Shown: positions 43,517 to 52,903, counted from the stretch's first letter. The stretch is DNA of 64,000 nucleotides from an uncultured Megasphaera sp. (GCA_934202965.1 CAKPYN010000007.1:1-64000); one strand, 5' to 3'. The notes: generated by a model not told the origin, from the letters alone. Program-made: numbers and translations.

Positions 43517-44665
43517 TTATATATCTGCAGCATGTTGTCTTCCTAATATAATCGGCTCATTTTCCCAAAACGTCCATATATATCCCGGCTTACGCGGATT
43601 ATGGTTTTGATCAAATCGAATGTCACCCGTTACACCCTGATATACGTCAAGTGTTTCCAGTTGGCTGATCATATCTTGGGTATTCACAGATTGTCCATTT
43701 TCTATCGCCTTAGCCAGCATCATACATGCATCATATCCTAGTGCTGCATAGGTATCCGGTAATTCGCCGTACATTTCATAATATGCCTCAGCAAAATCTT
43801 CGGATAACTCATCATTTACATCTGCTGCATACTGCGAGATATAAAATACGTTTTGCAAATCACCATTCGGCACCTTTGCCGCCAATACGTCTCCCTGCCA
43901 GCTTTCAGGGCCCAAAACAGGGATTGTTATGCCCTTATCTCGCAACGATTGTATCCACATGGCCGCTTTATCCTGCTGAACCGGCATATATACAGCCCGG
44001 CAATCTTGCGGCACCGATATGGCTGTTGCCATATCACCATCAACCATCTGTTGATACAGCGATACCGTACCGCCATGCTGTTCTACGGCATCTTTAAAAT
44101 GCGTCGCCAGTTCATGCGAATCTGTCGTATCATCATAAAATACAGCTATGTTTTCAGCATGACATATTTCCATGGCATACGAAGCCATAATCCGTCCCTG
44201 CCAGGAAGGCAGCAACGTTATTCGAAAGATATTCGGATATACACGGTCATGCTGTATATCCATCGTTATATTTTCCGCCGTGCTCGCCGGACTTATCATC
44301 GGAATTTTTTTATCTACAGCTTGTAAAACTGCCGCTGGCGCACAATCATTTTCGTTAGGTCCTATTAGAGCTGCTACATGCCGCATTGCTAATTGCTGCA
44401 CCGCCAGCGCAGCATCTTCCGGCTTGCCATGATTATCTACCGACACGAGCTTAACTTGCCGCCCCAACAAGCCGCCCCGTTTATTCAGTTGATTTTTCGC
44501 TAATATAATGCCCCGTTCTGTCGATTCTCCGTTTGCCCCGGCATCACCGCTTAATGCCAAATTAATGCCAATGACAATGGTTCCCTGTTGTTTGGTATAA
44601 CAAAATCCGACAATACCGGCCATGATAAGACATATGCCCACTAGAATATATGTTTTTATCTTCAT
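43517..44665 (-). CDS. Periplasmic branched-chain amino acid-type binding protein, orphan
   Basis: A 382-residue type I periplasmic binding protein of the LivJ/LivK class, predicted to bind a branched-chain amino acid or similar small molecule. The N-terminus is a signal peptide or anchor (about 5-23). A cysteine at 22 follows Phe, so it is not a good lipobox. INLALSGDAGANGES, GRQVKLVSVDN, GPNENDCAPAA and the late TYAALGYDACMMLAKAI are typical of the family. No ABC permease or ATPase gene is nearby. The ribosome site (AAGG, about 12 nt from ATG) is weak. It follows an M23 peptidase terminator, so it may have its own promoter. Confidence 0.85.
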   Translation of the reverse strand: MKIKTYILVGICLIMAGIVGFCYTKQQGTIVIGINLALSGDAGANGESTERGIILAKNQLNKRGGLLGRQVKLVSVDNHGKPEDAALAVQQLAMRHVAALIGPNENDCAPAAVLQAVDKKIPMISPASTAENITMDIQHDRVYPNIFRITLLPSWQGRIMASYAMEICHAENIAVFYDDTTDSHELATHFKDAVEQHGGTVSLYQQMVDGDMATAISVPQDCRAVYMPVQQDKAAMWIQSLRDKGITIPVLGPESWQGDVLAAKVPNGDLQNVFYISQYAADVNDELSEDFAEAYYEMYGELPDTYAALGYDACMMLAKAIENGQSVNTQDMISQLETLDVYQGVTGDIRFDQNHNPRKPGYIWTFWENEPIILGRQHAADI

Positions 44666-44695
44666 TGCTCACGCTGCCTTTCTTCGCCTGCAAGG

Positions 44696-44737
44696 TAAAA
44701 AAGAAGGAGAATCCATTCCGTATGAAACGAATTCTCC
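44696..44737 (-). terminator. Terminator after M23 peptidase gene
   Basis: GGAGAAT/ATTCTCC arms (44706-44712 and 44731-44737) followed on the minus strand by TTCTTTTTT. Confidence 0.8.
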
Positions 44738-44752
44738 CCCAAATTTTTTATG

Positions 44753-45787
44753 CTATGGTAAAAATAACATCGGATCGGTCGGCGTACCATTTACGCGTAC
44801 TTCATAATGAACATGCGGTCCTGTACTTCGTCCCGTACTGCCTGCCAATGAAATAATGTCTCCAGCTTTGACAGTCTGTCCCTGTACAACAAGAACCATT
44901 GAATTATGTCCATACCGCGTAACAAATCCATTACCATGGTCTATTTCTACTAAGTTGCCGTATCCATCGACCCATCCGGCCATCGATACAGTACCCGCTG
45001 CCGTTGCCCGTACAGGCGTGCCATAATCTACGGCGATATCAATTCCTTCATGAAAACCGGTACCGCCGCCAATCGGATTTCCGCGATATCCAAATGATGA
45101 AGTAATTGTCCCCGTGACCGGCCAAATAGACGGTGTCGTAGATGAAATGGCATTTGCCCCACCTTTTGATGATACATACGCTTTGGAAACTTGCTGCATT
45201 TGCCGGACTTGCTGACCCGCTGTATCGCTTAATACTGTTTTTAACGTAATAAAACTGATAATGCGGGCATTCGTGCGTGTTTCTAATCGAGAGGTGGCTA
45301 ATAACAAGTCATTGTAACTAGCATGAGAAACATCCGGAGATTTCTTCTGCGAACCTGCTACGCCACCTTCACCTTTTGGGCTGTCACCAGCTCCTGCTCC
45401 TTTAACCATTTGCCGCAGTTCTTGGTCCAACGAATCCATTTTATCCATTTTTTCCTGCAGCGACGTCGTTTTTTCACGCATTAACTCCAACTGCTGCTCA
45501 TGGAGCGCTTCTTTTTCACGGGATTGCTGCAAAGAAATAAACTGGTAAATGCCAACGCCTATGACGACAATAAAAGCAACCACGCCAGCAACTATGATCC
45601 GTACGATTCGTTTATATTGTTGTACCGAAAGTGTAACCGGCTCCGTTGTATCTTTTATCAAGCCTTTGATCTTAAAAAAAGATATAACACTGGTTCGGCA
45701 CTGAAAAAACTTTTTTTTCAACTGTTCCTGCCACAGTTTACATCGTTCTTGAAAAGACAACCGTACCCCTTCTTTATCTAAATTCAC
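44753..45787 (-). CDS. M23 family peptidoglycan endopeptidase, membrane-anchored
   Basis: A 344-residue protein with a cytoplasmic N-terminus, one transmembrane helix (about 62-86), a coiled coil (about 88-128), a linker rich in Gly/Ser, and a C-terminal LytM/M23 domain (about 240-340). The zinc ligands are in GFHEGIDIA and HVHYEV, both complete, so it is likely an active endopeptidase rather than an EnvC-type regulator. The start is uncertain: GTG at 45785-45787 has little ribosome site, while a TTG nine codons later has AAGGGG 5 nt upstream. It follows the DUF4446 gene by 11 nt in the parA-parB-DUF4446-M23 series. Confidence 0.9.
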   Translation of the reverse strand: MNLDKEGVRLSFQERCKLWQEQLKKKFFQCRTSVISFFKIKGLIKDTTEPVTLSVQQYKRIVRIIVAGVVAFIVVIGVGIYQFISLQQSREKEALHEQQLELMREKTTSLQEKMDKMDSLDQELRQMVKGAGAGDSPKGEGGVAGSQKKSPDVSHASYNDLLLATSRLETRTNARIISFITLKTVLSDTAGQQVRQMQQVSKAYVSSKGGANAISSTTPSIWPVTGTITSSFGYRGNPIGGGTGFHEGIDIAVDYGTPVRATAAGTVSMAGWVDGYGNLVEIDHGNGFVTRYGHNSMVLVVQGQTVKAGDIISLAGSTGRSTGPHVHYEVRVNGTPTDPMLFLP

Positions 45788-45798
45788 TGGATGGTATA

Positions 45799-46326
45799 TT
45801 ATTCTTCTTTTTGCGTAGTTTGTATATCGCCAGTATAATGAATAGCGCTATCCAGACTCTCCTGTTCTTCTGCGCTCATGCCGTATAGACACTTGCCATC
45901 TACAATGGGCTTGGCAAAAATTCGCGATTCATTACGGCCATACACACTGGATAGGCAAAAACCATCATTTTTTCCATCCAATACGGTAAAAGCAAAACTC
46001 AAATTATTACCTATATTATCAAAAGCATTATACTTCACAAAACCAATTTTACGAAAACAATGATTTTGAACGGCCAAAATATCCTTTTGCGTCGTATGAA
46101 TCATGTCTAATGTTCCCTGCAGATTATGTAGTTTATCTACATCTTCCCGCAGCTTAGCTTCCATGCTTTTTCCTGCTTCATCTTGCATAAAATATGCATA
46201 CTTTTCTTCTAATTTTTGTACCTTGCGGTTTAATATAACGGTATAAATAAGGAGAAGCAGTACTATAATCCCTGCTATACCGGCTGTTACTACAAACATT
46301 ATATGCATATCTAGTCCGTAAAACAT
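45799..46326 (-). CDS. DUF4446 family membrane protein
   Basis: A 175-residue protein with one N-terminal transmembrane helix (about 8-32), a short coiled coil (about 35-75) and the DUF4446 domain containing RKIGFVKYNAFDNIGNNLSF and SVYGRNESRIFAKPI. The family is common in Firmicutes just beside parA-parB, and its function is unknown. The ATG at 46324-46326 is chosen because GGAGG lies 6 nt upstream. It lies 69 nt after parB. Confidence 0.9.
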   Translation of the reverse strand: MFYGLDMHIMFVVTAGIAGIIVLLLLIYTVILNRKVQKLEEKYAYFMQDEAGKSMEAKLREDVDKLHNLQGTLDMIHTTQKDILAVQNHCFRKIGFVKYNAFDNIGNNLSFAFTVLDGKNDGFCLSSVYGRNESRIFAKPIVDGKCLYGMSAEEQESLDSAIHYTGDIQTTQKEE

Positions 46327-46395
46327 GTCTTTCCTCCTGCTGTCATGCAACTTTTAGTATATTACGAGCTGTTTTTAGTTATTAGATTGTTTTTA

Positions 46396-47328
46396 TTATA
46401 CATGAAATGACGATAATGTCGAGTCTTTTTGCTCTGTTTTTTCATCAGTCAGCATATGTAATAATCGTTCCAATTCGTCTTCAGAAGTAAATGTAATTTC
46501 AATCTTCCCTTTTTTCTTATTGCGTCCCATTCGAATGGCTACACTCGTACCCAAATGCATTTTCATTCGATCCTGTACGGCCTCTAAATAGGCATCAGGT
46601 TCCGGCATTTCTTTTGGCTTTTCTGTTTCAGTTAACATCTTTTTGACATATGCTTCTACCTGCCGGGCTGATAGTTCATGATCCATAATGTAAATAGCCG
46701 CATCATGCTGCTGCGTTGCATCCGTCAGCCGCAGCAATGGTCTTGCCTGCCCCATGGAGAGGCGTCCTTCCGTTATACATTGCTTGATTTCGTCCGGAAG
46801 CTGCAAAAGGCGCATCATATTGGCTACATGGGCCCGGCTTTTGCCTACTTTTTCAGCGGCCTGCTCTTGGGTCAAATGAAATTCTTCAATCAGCATTTGA
46901 TAGGCTGCCCCTTCTTCAATGGCATCTAAATCTTCACGCTGCAAGTTTTCAATCAGCGCAATTTCAGCTGCCGTATCTGGCGCAAAGGTTCGAACGACAG
47001 CCGGTATGGTAAGTAAACCGCATAATTTTGCTGCACGCAGCCTTCGTTCGCCCGCAATCAATTCGTACCTTCCTGCTTCTTTTTTTTGCACGACTACAGG
47101 CTGAATCACACCATACAGCCGAATGGATGAAGCCAATGTTTCCAAGGCTTCTTTATTAAAAACCCGCCGTGGCTGTTTAGGATTAGGGTGAATAGCTTCA
47201 ACAGCAATCTCTATAGGAGTTCCCTGTTGTACTTCTGGATGTTCCACACGGCTTTCATTCAATCCCAAGACCTTTAACCTGCTTCCCAATGCAGTATTCA
47301 TGCCCAGGCCTTTCTTTTTAGCCGACAC
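46396..47328 (-). CDS. parB: Chromosome partitioning protein ParB (Spo0J)
   Basis: A CTPase clamp that loads at parS, spreads on DNA and, with ParA, separates origins. The 310-residue protein has the ParB/Srx domain with the CTP-binding GERRLRAAKL (about 93-102) and ENLQREDL, an HTH (about 150-200; TQEQAAEKVGKSRAHVANMMRLL region) and a C-terminal dimer segment. The start is GTG, with GAGGTG 7 nt upstream. It overlaps parA by 11 nt and is translationally coupled. An origin-proximal position is likely. Confidence 0.97.
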   Translation of the reverse strand: MSAKKKGLGMNTALGSRLKVLGLNESRVEHPEVQQGTPIEIAVEAIHPNPKQPRRVFNKEALETLASSIRLYGVIQPVVVQKKEAGRYELIAGERRLRAAKLCGLLTIPAVVRTFAPDTAAEIALIENLQREDLDAIEEGAAYQMLIEEFHLTQEQAAEKVGKSRAHVANMMRLLQLPDEIKQCITEGRLSMGQARPLLRLTDATQQHDAAIYIMDHELSARQVEAYVKKMLTETEKPKEMPEPDAYLEAVQDRMKMHLGTSVAIRMGRNKKKGKIEITFTSEDELERLLHMLTDEKTEQKDSTLSSFHV

Positions 47329-48094
47329 GGCGAATCACCTCTTTTGCTAATTTTTTATATACCTCTGCTCCCTTGGAATGGGGATCATAAATGGTAATGG
47401 GTTCACCATGACTTGGTGCTTCACCAAGACGGACATTTCGCGGAATAATCGTCTGAAAAACTTGGCCGCTAAAATATTTTTTTACTTCTTCTGTAACCTG
47501 AATGGATAAATTGGTACGACCATCATACATGGTCATCAATAAGCCTAATAAATGCAATTTATCATTCAAGCTGCTGCGTACCATTTCTACAGTTTGCATG
47601 AGCTGTGCCAGTCCTTCCAGTGCATAAAATTCACACTGCACCGGAATTAATACAGAATCTGCAGCAGCCAGTGCATTCACCGTTAATAGTCCCAGTGATG
47701 GCGGACAATCCATAATGACATAATCATATGGTTTCTTCAAGGATTGCAAATACGCACTAAGTACGTTTTTTAATACATATTCCCGTTGGGGTACCGTTAC
47801 AAGTTCAACTGCTGCGCCAGCTAAATCCATCGTAGCCGGAATAACAGCTAATTTTTTTATCATTGTGTTTTGAACAACCTCAGTCATAGGCGTATGCTCT
47901 ATGAGGCAGTCATACAAATTTTTTGTCAAGCTGGTTTTATCAATGCCCAAGCCGCTGGTAGCATTACCCTGCGGATCCAGATCAACAAGCAGCGTTCTCT
48001 TGCCGCAATCAGCCAGACATGCACTTAAACTAATCGCTGTTGTCGTCTTTCCAACGCCGCCTTTTTGGTTCGTTACGGCAATGATATGTGTCAA
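47318..48094 (-). CDS. parA: Chromosome partitioning ATPase ParA (Soj)
   Basis: A Walker-type ATPase that forms a DNA-bound gradient pulling ParB-parS complexes apart. The 258-residue protein has the deviant Walker A KGGVGKTT (about 11-18), DLDPQGNAT, the Walker B YVIMDCPPSLG and the late RNVRLGEAPSHG. The start TTG at 48092-48094 (MTHIIAVTNQKGG) is chosen: GAGGTG lies 6 nt upstream, and an earlier GTG is part of that very site. An extended -10, TGCTATACT (48144-48152), lies about 50 bp upstream. Confidence 0.96.
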   Translation of the reverse strand: MTHIIAVTNQKGGVGKTTTAISLSACLADCGKRTLLVDLDPQGNATSGLGIDKTSLTKNLYDCLIEHTPMTEVVQNTMIKKLAVIPATMDLAGAAVELVTVPQREYVLKNVLSAYLQSLKKPYDYVIMDCPPSLGLLTVNALAAADSVLIPVQCEFYALEGLAQLMQTVEMVRSSLNDKLHLLGLLMTMYDGRTNLSIQVTEEVKKYFSGQVFQTIIPRNVRLGEAPSHGEPITIYDPHSKGAEVYKKLAKEVIRRVG

Positions 48095-48143
48095 CGCACC
48101 CACCTCATTCCATGATTCATCAGATATTTAAAGTCTATATTAT

Positions 48144-48152
48144 AGTATAGCA
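48144..48152 (-). promoter_or_regulatory. parA extended -10 promoter
   Basis: TGC TATACT on the minus strand about 50 bp before the parA TTG; no clear -35. Confidence 0.5.
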
Positions 48153-48214
48153 TAGACAGTACGGCGTAGCCAGTACTCAACCCCATAAGATAGCATAAGT
48201 TTTCCACTTTTTTA

Positions 48215-48223
48215 TGGTATAAT
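48215..48223 (+). promoter_or_regulatory. Promoter of MetH-activation protein gene
   Basis: TGG TATAAT (extended -10), 62 bp before the ATG at 48285. The weak TATAAT neighbourhood is divergent from parA. Confidence 0.5.
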
Positions 48224-48284
48224 AAATATGCTCTATATACTATCATTACATACTGCCGACGTTACAGGAAAGGATGGTTTTCTC

Positions 48285-48938
48285 ATGCCGCTTTACACAC
48301 CTAAATTAACGCATATTAACAGCCAAATCGTACAGCAATATGTCGAACAGCGCAGCCAGGACGACGTAGATTCCGCTATCATTACAGCTGCCTGCAGTAC
48401 AATACTGCATCTTGCTAAACCACAAGCTGTTTTCCAGCAAGTATTTTTTGACACGGCGTCGCAGCATATACTCTGCAGTGCCCCGTTTCACTTTAAAAGC
48501 CAGCAGATTCTGCCTTATTTAGAACAGGCTTCTATCATTTTAAGCAGTGCCATTACCTTAGGTACTGCTATAGAAAAAGAAATTGATGACTGTTTCCTTG
48601 CTAAAGATTTTACCAGAGGCATTGCCTTAGATTCTGCCGCAACAGTAGCCTCCGGTCAGCTGTTGGACATCGTAACACAACATATTAAAGAAATTTGTGA
48701 ACCCAAAGGATATGCCATCATTTGGCGGTTCAGTCCCGGCAATGGAGACTGGCCTGTAAGTCAGCAAACCGATGTTGCCAACGCTGCCGGTGGCAGCCAG
48801 ATCGGTTTATCTATCACAGCCGGGGGCATGCTCAATCCCCGCAAATCGCTTACGGCTATGTTTGGATTACGCAGCACTGAAAACGGCTGCAGCGGCAGCT
48901 GTTCCGGTTGTGCCCTTTCCGGTCATTGTCACGAATAA
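48285..48938 (+). CDS. Stand-alone methionine synthase activation-domain protein
   Basis: A 217-residue protein whose second half matches the MetH reactivation domain: RFSPGNGDWPVSQQ, then IGLSITAGGMLNPRKSLTAMFG. In full-length MetH this domain binds SAM and reactivates oxidised cobalamin. Stand-alone versions in anaerobes act on separately encoded corrinoid enzymes. The N-terminal half (about 1-130) is helical and divergent. The tail is unusual: CSGSCSGCALSGHCHE contains five cysteines and suggests a metal or cluster site. The ATG at 48285 has AAAGGA upstream. No cobalamin-binding partner is in the window. Confidence 0.8.
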   Translation: MPLYTPKLTHINSQIVQQYVEQRSQDDVDSAIITAACSTILHLAKPQAVFQQVFFDTASQHILCSAPFHFKSQQILPYLEQASIILSSAITLGTAIEKEIDDCFLAKDFTRGIALDSAATVASGQLLDIVTQHIKEICEPKGYAIIWRFSPGNGDWPVSQQTDVANAAGGSQIGLSITAGGMLNPRKSLTAMFGLRSTENGCSGSCSGCALSGHCHE

Positions 48939-48953
48939 AGATATTTTTCCATA

Positions 48954-48999
48954 ACGATAACCCCCTTACGCCGATACCGGTTTAAGGGGGTATTGTTAT
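48954..48999. terminator. Convergent terminator
   Basis: ACCCCCTTA/TAAGGGGGT stem between the MetH-activation gene and the convergent pepD; T-tracts are modest on both strands. Confidence 0.6.
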
Positions 49000-49027
49000 G
49001 TATATCCATCTAGATATATACAGCTAA

Positions 49028-50476
49028 TTATTTATTGAGTTTAGGCAATGTTCCTGCAATAACACGGACGATGAGTGCTACCGTATCCAATTCTACAGCT
49101 TCATCAGCACTATGAATATCGTTGTTATTGGGTCCGATAGATACGATATCGAGGTTCGGATTCATGGAATAGAAATAGCCTGTTTCCAAGCCGCCGTGCA
49201 TCGCTTCAATGCGAACGTCTTTGCCTTCTGCTTTATAGACATCAGCAACAAGCGGTACTAACGTGCTGTGCGGATTTTCCGTCCATGCCGGTTCCGGTGA
49301 AGCAATATCTACCGTAAATCCAGACAGTTCTGCATAAACCGGCAGTGTTTCCACCAATTCCCGCAAGCGAGCATCGGATGAAGAACGCGGGAAATACTGG
49401 AACGTAACCTTTGTATCGGTCGTTTCAATTGTACCAATATTCGCTGACAAATCCGGTAATTTAGGCAAGGTCTGATTCATCGCAAATACGCCGCAATGAA
49501 GGATAGACAAAATTTGCACTAATGCTTTCGTATCTTCCGGTGAAAATACACGAGTCGGCATCGTCGTTTTTTCTACAGCAAAGACGGCCTTCGTTTCAAC
49601 ATCGCCGTATATCAAAGCAAATTCATTTTTTGTTGTCGTCAAAACTTGCTGTACCGTATCCATATCCGTATCCTGCAAGGTAATCACAGCTTCAGCAGCT
49701 GCCGGAATAGCATTAGCAGCATTGCCGCCATGTATCGAAGCGATCGTATACGCTACGCCGGCATGACGCAAGCGAAGCAAGAAATAGGCCAAAGCCTGAA
49801 TGGCATTGCTCTTCCCACGATTAATTGTTTCGCCGGAATGGCCGCCCATAAAATGTTTAGTCGTAACGGCAAGGGCTGTATTACCTGTTGGCTGCTGCCA
49901 AGTAATTGTTTTATTAAAATGCGTGTGTACACTGCCGGCAGAAGCAACGCATAATACGTCAATCGATTCGGAATCACAGTTAATAATATATTTAGCATCC
50001 TGCACATATTTAGGATCTAAGTGCGTTGCACCGGTCATACCCGTTTCTTCATCAACTGTAAAAATAAGACGAAGCGGACCATGCGCCATATCCTGCTGAA
50101 TCAAATACAAAGCAATAGCAATGGCAATGCCATCATCAGCACCCAGACTCGTTCCATCAGCACGAAGAGTATTCCCTTCACGTACCAATTTAATTTCACT
50201 CGTCAATGGATCATAGGCTACGCCGGGTTTGGCAACACAAACCATATCCATATGGCCTTGAATAATCGTCAGCGGATATGTTTCGCAGCCTGCTGTTGCC
50301 GGTACGTCGGCAATAACGTTATATACTTCATCTTGTACAACTTGTTGAATTCCCAATTCATGAAGACGCTTTACAATATAATCACTGACCATCTTTTCGT
50401 GATGAGATGGCCGTGGACATTTAGCTAATCCTGCAAATTCCTGCAGTACGCCATCAATAATTTCAGTATCTTTCAT
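49028..50476 (-). CDS. pepD: Aminoacyl-histidine dipeptidase (Xaa-His, PepD)
   Basis: A cytosolic zinc dipeptidase of the M20C group, which cleaves a broad range of dipeptides including Xaa-His and beta-Ala-His. The 482-residue protein has IIQGHMDMV, DGTSLGADDGIAIA, DEETGMTGA, CDSES and the late EAMHGGLETG and HSADE metal motifs. GGAGG lies about 7 nt before the ATG. It is divergent from an OPT peptide transporter; uptake of peptides by that gene followed by hydrolysis here is a sensible pairing. An extended -10 TGATATAAT (50520-50528) drives it. Confidence 0.94.
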   Translation of the reverse strand: MKDTEIIDGVLQEFAGLAKCPRPSHHEKMVSDYIVKRLHELGIQQVVQDEVYNVIADVPATAGCETYPLTIIQGHMDMVCVAKPGVAYDPLTSEIKLVREGNTLRADGTSLGADDGIAIAIALYLIQQDMAHGPLRLIFTVDEETGMTGATHLDPKYVQDAKYIINCDSESIDVLCVASAGSVHTHFNKTITWQQPTGNTALAVTTKHFMGGHSGETINRGKSNAIQALAYFLLRLRHAGVAYTIASIHGGNAANAIPAAAEAVITLQDTDMDTVQQVLTTTKNEFALIYGDVETKAVFAVEKTTMPTRVFSPEDTKALVQILSILHCGVFAMNQTLPKLPDLSANIGTIETTDTKVTFQYFPRSSSDARLRELVETLPVYAELSGFTVDIASPEPAWTENPHSTLVPLVADVYKAEGKDVRIEAMHGGLETGYFYSMNPNLDIVSIGPNNNDIHSADEAVELDTVALIVRVIAGTLPKLNK

Positions 50477-50519
50477 ATCAATATTCCTCCTTCATAGACC
50501 GAATATCTAGTCTGCCATC

Positions 50520-50528
50520 ATTATATCA
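50520..50528 (-). promoter_or_regulatory. pepD extended -10 promoter
   Basis: TGA TATAAT on the minus strand, 44 bp before the start codon. Confidence 0.55.
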
Positions 50529-50637
50529 TACTTTAGGCCAACTATCGTCGATAAAATATGACAGATGGCTTCATATAAAAATTACATATTTGTAGTGCAT
50601 CCATTCTATTTTTGCAACATACTAGATAAAACCGATA

Positions 50638-50646
50638 TGGTATAAT
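50638..50646 (+). promoter_or_regulatory. OPT transporter gene extended -10 promoter
   Basis: TGG TATAAT, 45 bp before the ATG; no clear -35. Confidence 0.55.
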
Positions 50647-50690
50647 TATATAAAGGGCGTGTTTGGGGAAATTTTTAAGGAGGTTTTTAT

Positions 50691-52781
50691 ATGAAATCAC
50701 AGTCTTCTCAGACTGTAACGTATCCAGCCTTGCCGGAACTAACCATTCGCGGCATGGTCCTCGGTGCATTAATTACAGTTATTTTTACCGCTTCCAATGT
50801 ATACTTAGGGTTAAAAGTAGGATTAACATTTTCCTCGTCTATCCCGGCTGCGGTCATTTCCATGGCTATTCTGCGCATGTTTAAACATTCTAACATCTTA
50901 GAAAACAACATGGTGCAGACACAGGCTTCTGCTGCCGGAACATTATCCGCTATTATCTTTATCCTTCCCGGTTTATTAATGCTGGGCTATTGGCAGGGAT
51001 TTCCCTTTTGGGAAACTCTCGTTCTGTGTGCCTGTGGTGGTTCATTAGGGGTTCTGTTTACGATTCCACTGCGGCGCGCTATGGTTGTCAACAGCGATCT
51101 GCCGTATCCAGAAGGCCGAGCAGCTGCAGAAATTCTAAAAGTTGGCAATGATCTTCGCCAAGCCAAAGAATCCCCCACTGACACAGCTAAAACAGAAACA
51201 GGCATGAAAGATATCCTCGGTGGTACTGCCTTGGCTGGTTTTACAAGTTTATGTGCCAACGGGTTCCATATTTTTTCTGCTGAACTAAATCACTGGATTA
51301 TGCTGGGAAAAACATCGGTAACACAGCTGCCAATGGGATTTTCCATGGCCCTTCTCGGTGCAGGTTATTTAATCGGCATTGCCAGTGGGATTGCTATTTT
51401 AGTCGGAACGCTGCTAGCATGGGCTGTTTTTGTTCCCTATCTTACAAGTATTCTCTCACCGGCTGACGGCCAGACAGCTGCAGCATTTGCTAACGCCGTT
51501 TGGGCACAAAAAGTCCGTTTCATTGGCGCCGGCTGCATTGGTATCGCTGCGGTTTGGACATTAATTCGTTTAGCTAAACCGGTTATAGACGGTATTAAAA
51601 TGTCTATTTATGCAATTCGCGACAACGACACGGCCGAAAAGAAAGCCTTACATCACACGGACATCGATATGTCCCCTAAATCAGTAGGGATGGTCTTTTT
51701 AGCTATCTTAATCGGCTTATTCGGCACGTTTTATTCCTTTGTCAGCGGTGCCGGATTGCCATTTTCGGTCTCCCTTATTTATATTGTTGTCGGCATTTTG
51801 ATTGCTATTTTAATGGGGTTCTTTGTCGCCGCTGCTTGTGGATATATGGCCGGTCTTATCGGTACGTCTGCCAGCCCTATTTCAGGTATCGGCATTTTAG
51901 GTATTTTGATTTCTTCATTAGTTGTATTAGCCATTAGTTCTTCCTTTGGCGTTTTTGCAACACCGGAAGGAACTAAATTTGCTACGGCACTGGCAATTTT
52001 CATTACCAGCGTTATTGTCAGCATTGCGTCTATTTCCAATGATAATCTGCAGGATCTTAAAACAGGTCATCTCGTAGGCGCTACTCCCTGGAAACAGCAG
52101 GTCGCTTTGATTCTCGGTTCGATTATCGGTGCTTTTGCCATTGCGCCGGTCTTAAATTTATTATATCAGGCCTATGGGTTCACCGGTGCTATGCCGCGGG
52201 CTGGCATGGATGCTTCCCAAGCCTTGTCGGCACCACAAGCAACATTAATGACAACCATTGCGCAAGGTATTTTTAGCTCCAGCTTGGATTGGAACTACAT
52301 TTTACTCGGCATTGGCGTCGGTATCGTTGCCATCATTCTCGACTTGATTTTAACCAAGACGACAAAATCTCTGACATTGCCGCCACTGGCAGTTGGTATG
52401 GGTATTTATCTGCCACCGACATTGGAAATACCCCTCGTTATTGGTTCTGTCATGGGATATTTCGTTCATCGCTATCTCAAACGCCGTGCCGCTTTACGCA
52501 GTCCAGGCCATGAAGAAGAAGATGTAGAAGCATGTAGTCATCGCGGCGTCTTATTTGCGTCTGGTTTGATTGTTGGCGAAAGCTTGATGGGCGTTATCAT
52601 TGCTATGCTGATCGTCGTATCTGTTACATCCGGCGGCAGTGAAAATCCGTTGGCTCTTGTCGGCAAAGATTTTAAATCCGTTGCCGATATATTAGGGCTA
52701 ATCATGTTCATTGTATCTATTGTATTACTGGTTCGCCATATTATTACGACTAAATTCACACCGCAACATACACAAAAATAA
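50691..52781 (+). CDS. OPT family oligopeptide transporter
   Basis: A 696-residue inner-membrane protein of the bacterial branch of the OPT family (peptides, and in relatives metal-siderophore complexes), probably a proton-coupled importer. It has about 14-16 membrane segments spread over the whole length; the family features NVYLGLKVGLTFSSSIPAA, then NNMVQTQASAAGTL and LPYPEGRAAAEIL, are visible (quoted in parts). A hydrophilic loop around 295-325 separates two halves. AAGGAGG lies 7 nt before the ATG. It is divergent from pepD and ends in a strong terminator before the IS30 element. Confidence 0.93.
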   Translation: MKSQSSQTVTYPALPELTIRGMVLGALITVIFTASNVYLGLKVGLTFSSSIPAAVISMAILRMFKHSNILENNMVQTQASAAGTLSAIIFILPGLLMLGYWQGFPFWETLVLCACGGSLGVLFTIPLRRAMVVNSDLPYPEGRAAAEILKVGNDLRQAKESPTDTAKTETGMKDILGGTALAGFTSLCANGFHIFSAELNHWIMLGKTSVTQLPMGFSMALLGAGYLIGIASGIAILVGTLLAWAVFVPYLTSILSPADGQTAAAFANAVWAQKVRFIGAGCIGIAAVWTLIRLAKPVIDGIKMSIYAIRDNDTAEKKALHHTDIDMSPKSVGMVFLAILIGLFGTFYSFVSGAGLPFSVSLIYIVVGILIAILMGFFVAAACGYMAGLIGTSASPISGIGILGILISSLVVLAISSSFGVFATPEGTKFATALAIFITSVIVSIASISNDNLQDLKTGHLVGATPWKQQVALILGSIIGAFAIAPVLNLLYQAYGFTGAMPRAGMDASQALSAPQATLMTTIAQGIFSSSLDWNYILLGIGVGIVAIILDLILTKTTKSLTLPPLAVGMGIYLPPTLEIPLVIGSVMGYFVHRYLKRRAALRSPGHEEEDVEACSHRGVLFASGLIVGESLMGVIIAMLIVVSVTSGGSENPLALVGKDFKSVADILGLIMFIVSIVLLVRHIITTKFTPQHTQK

Positions 52782-52792
52782 TGCGGTCATCG

Positions 52793-52834
52793 AAGATTTG
52801 TCTGATATGCTTTTTGTCAGGCAAATCTTTTTTT
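52793..52834 (+). terminator. OPT gene terminator
   Basis: AAGATTTG/CAAATCTT arms (52793-52800 and 52822-52829) with an inner CTGA/TCAG pair, followed by T7. Confidence 0.85.
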
Positions 52835-52903
52835 GACTAAAATTTTATTTTTCCATCCGCAAAAATATCTTTCTATCTGTTTTTCAGAATGTTATAATCG
52901 TTG

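Noticed and set aside
43538..44665. Lipoprotein signal on the LivK-type protein
   Set aside because: The residue before the cysteine is Phe, not Gly/Ala/Ser, so a lipobox is not supported.
46396..48094. parS sites near parAB
   Set aside because: No 16-bp palindrome like the consensus parS was noticed by eye; an exact search was not possible.
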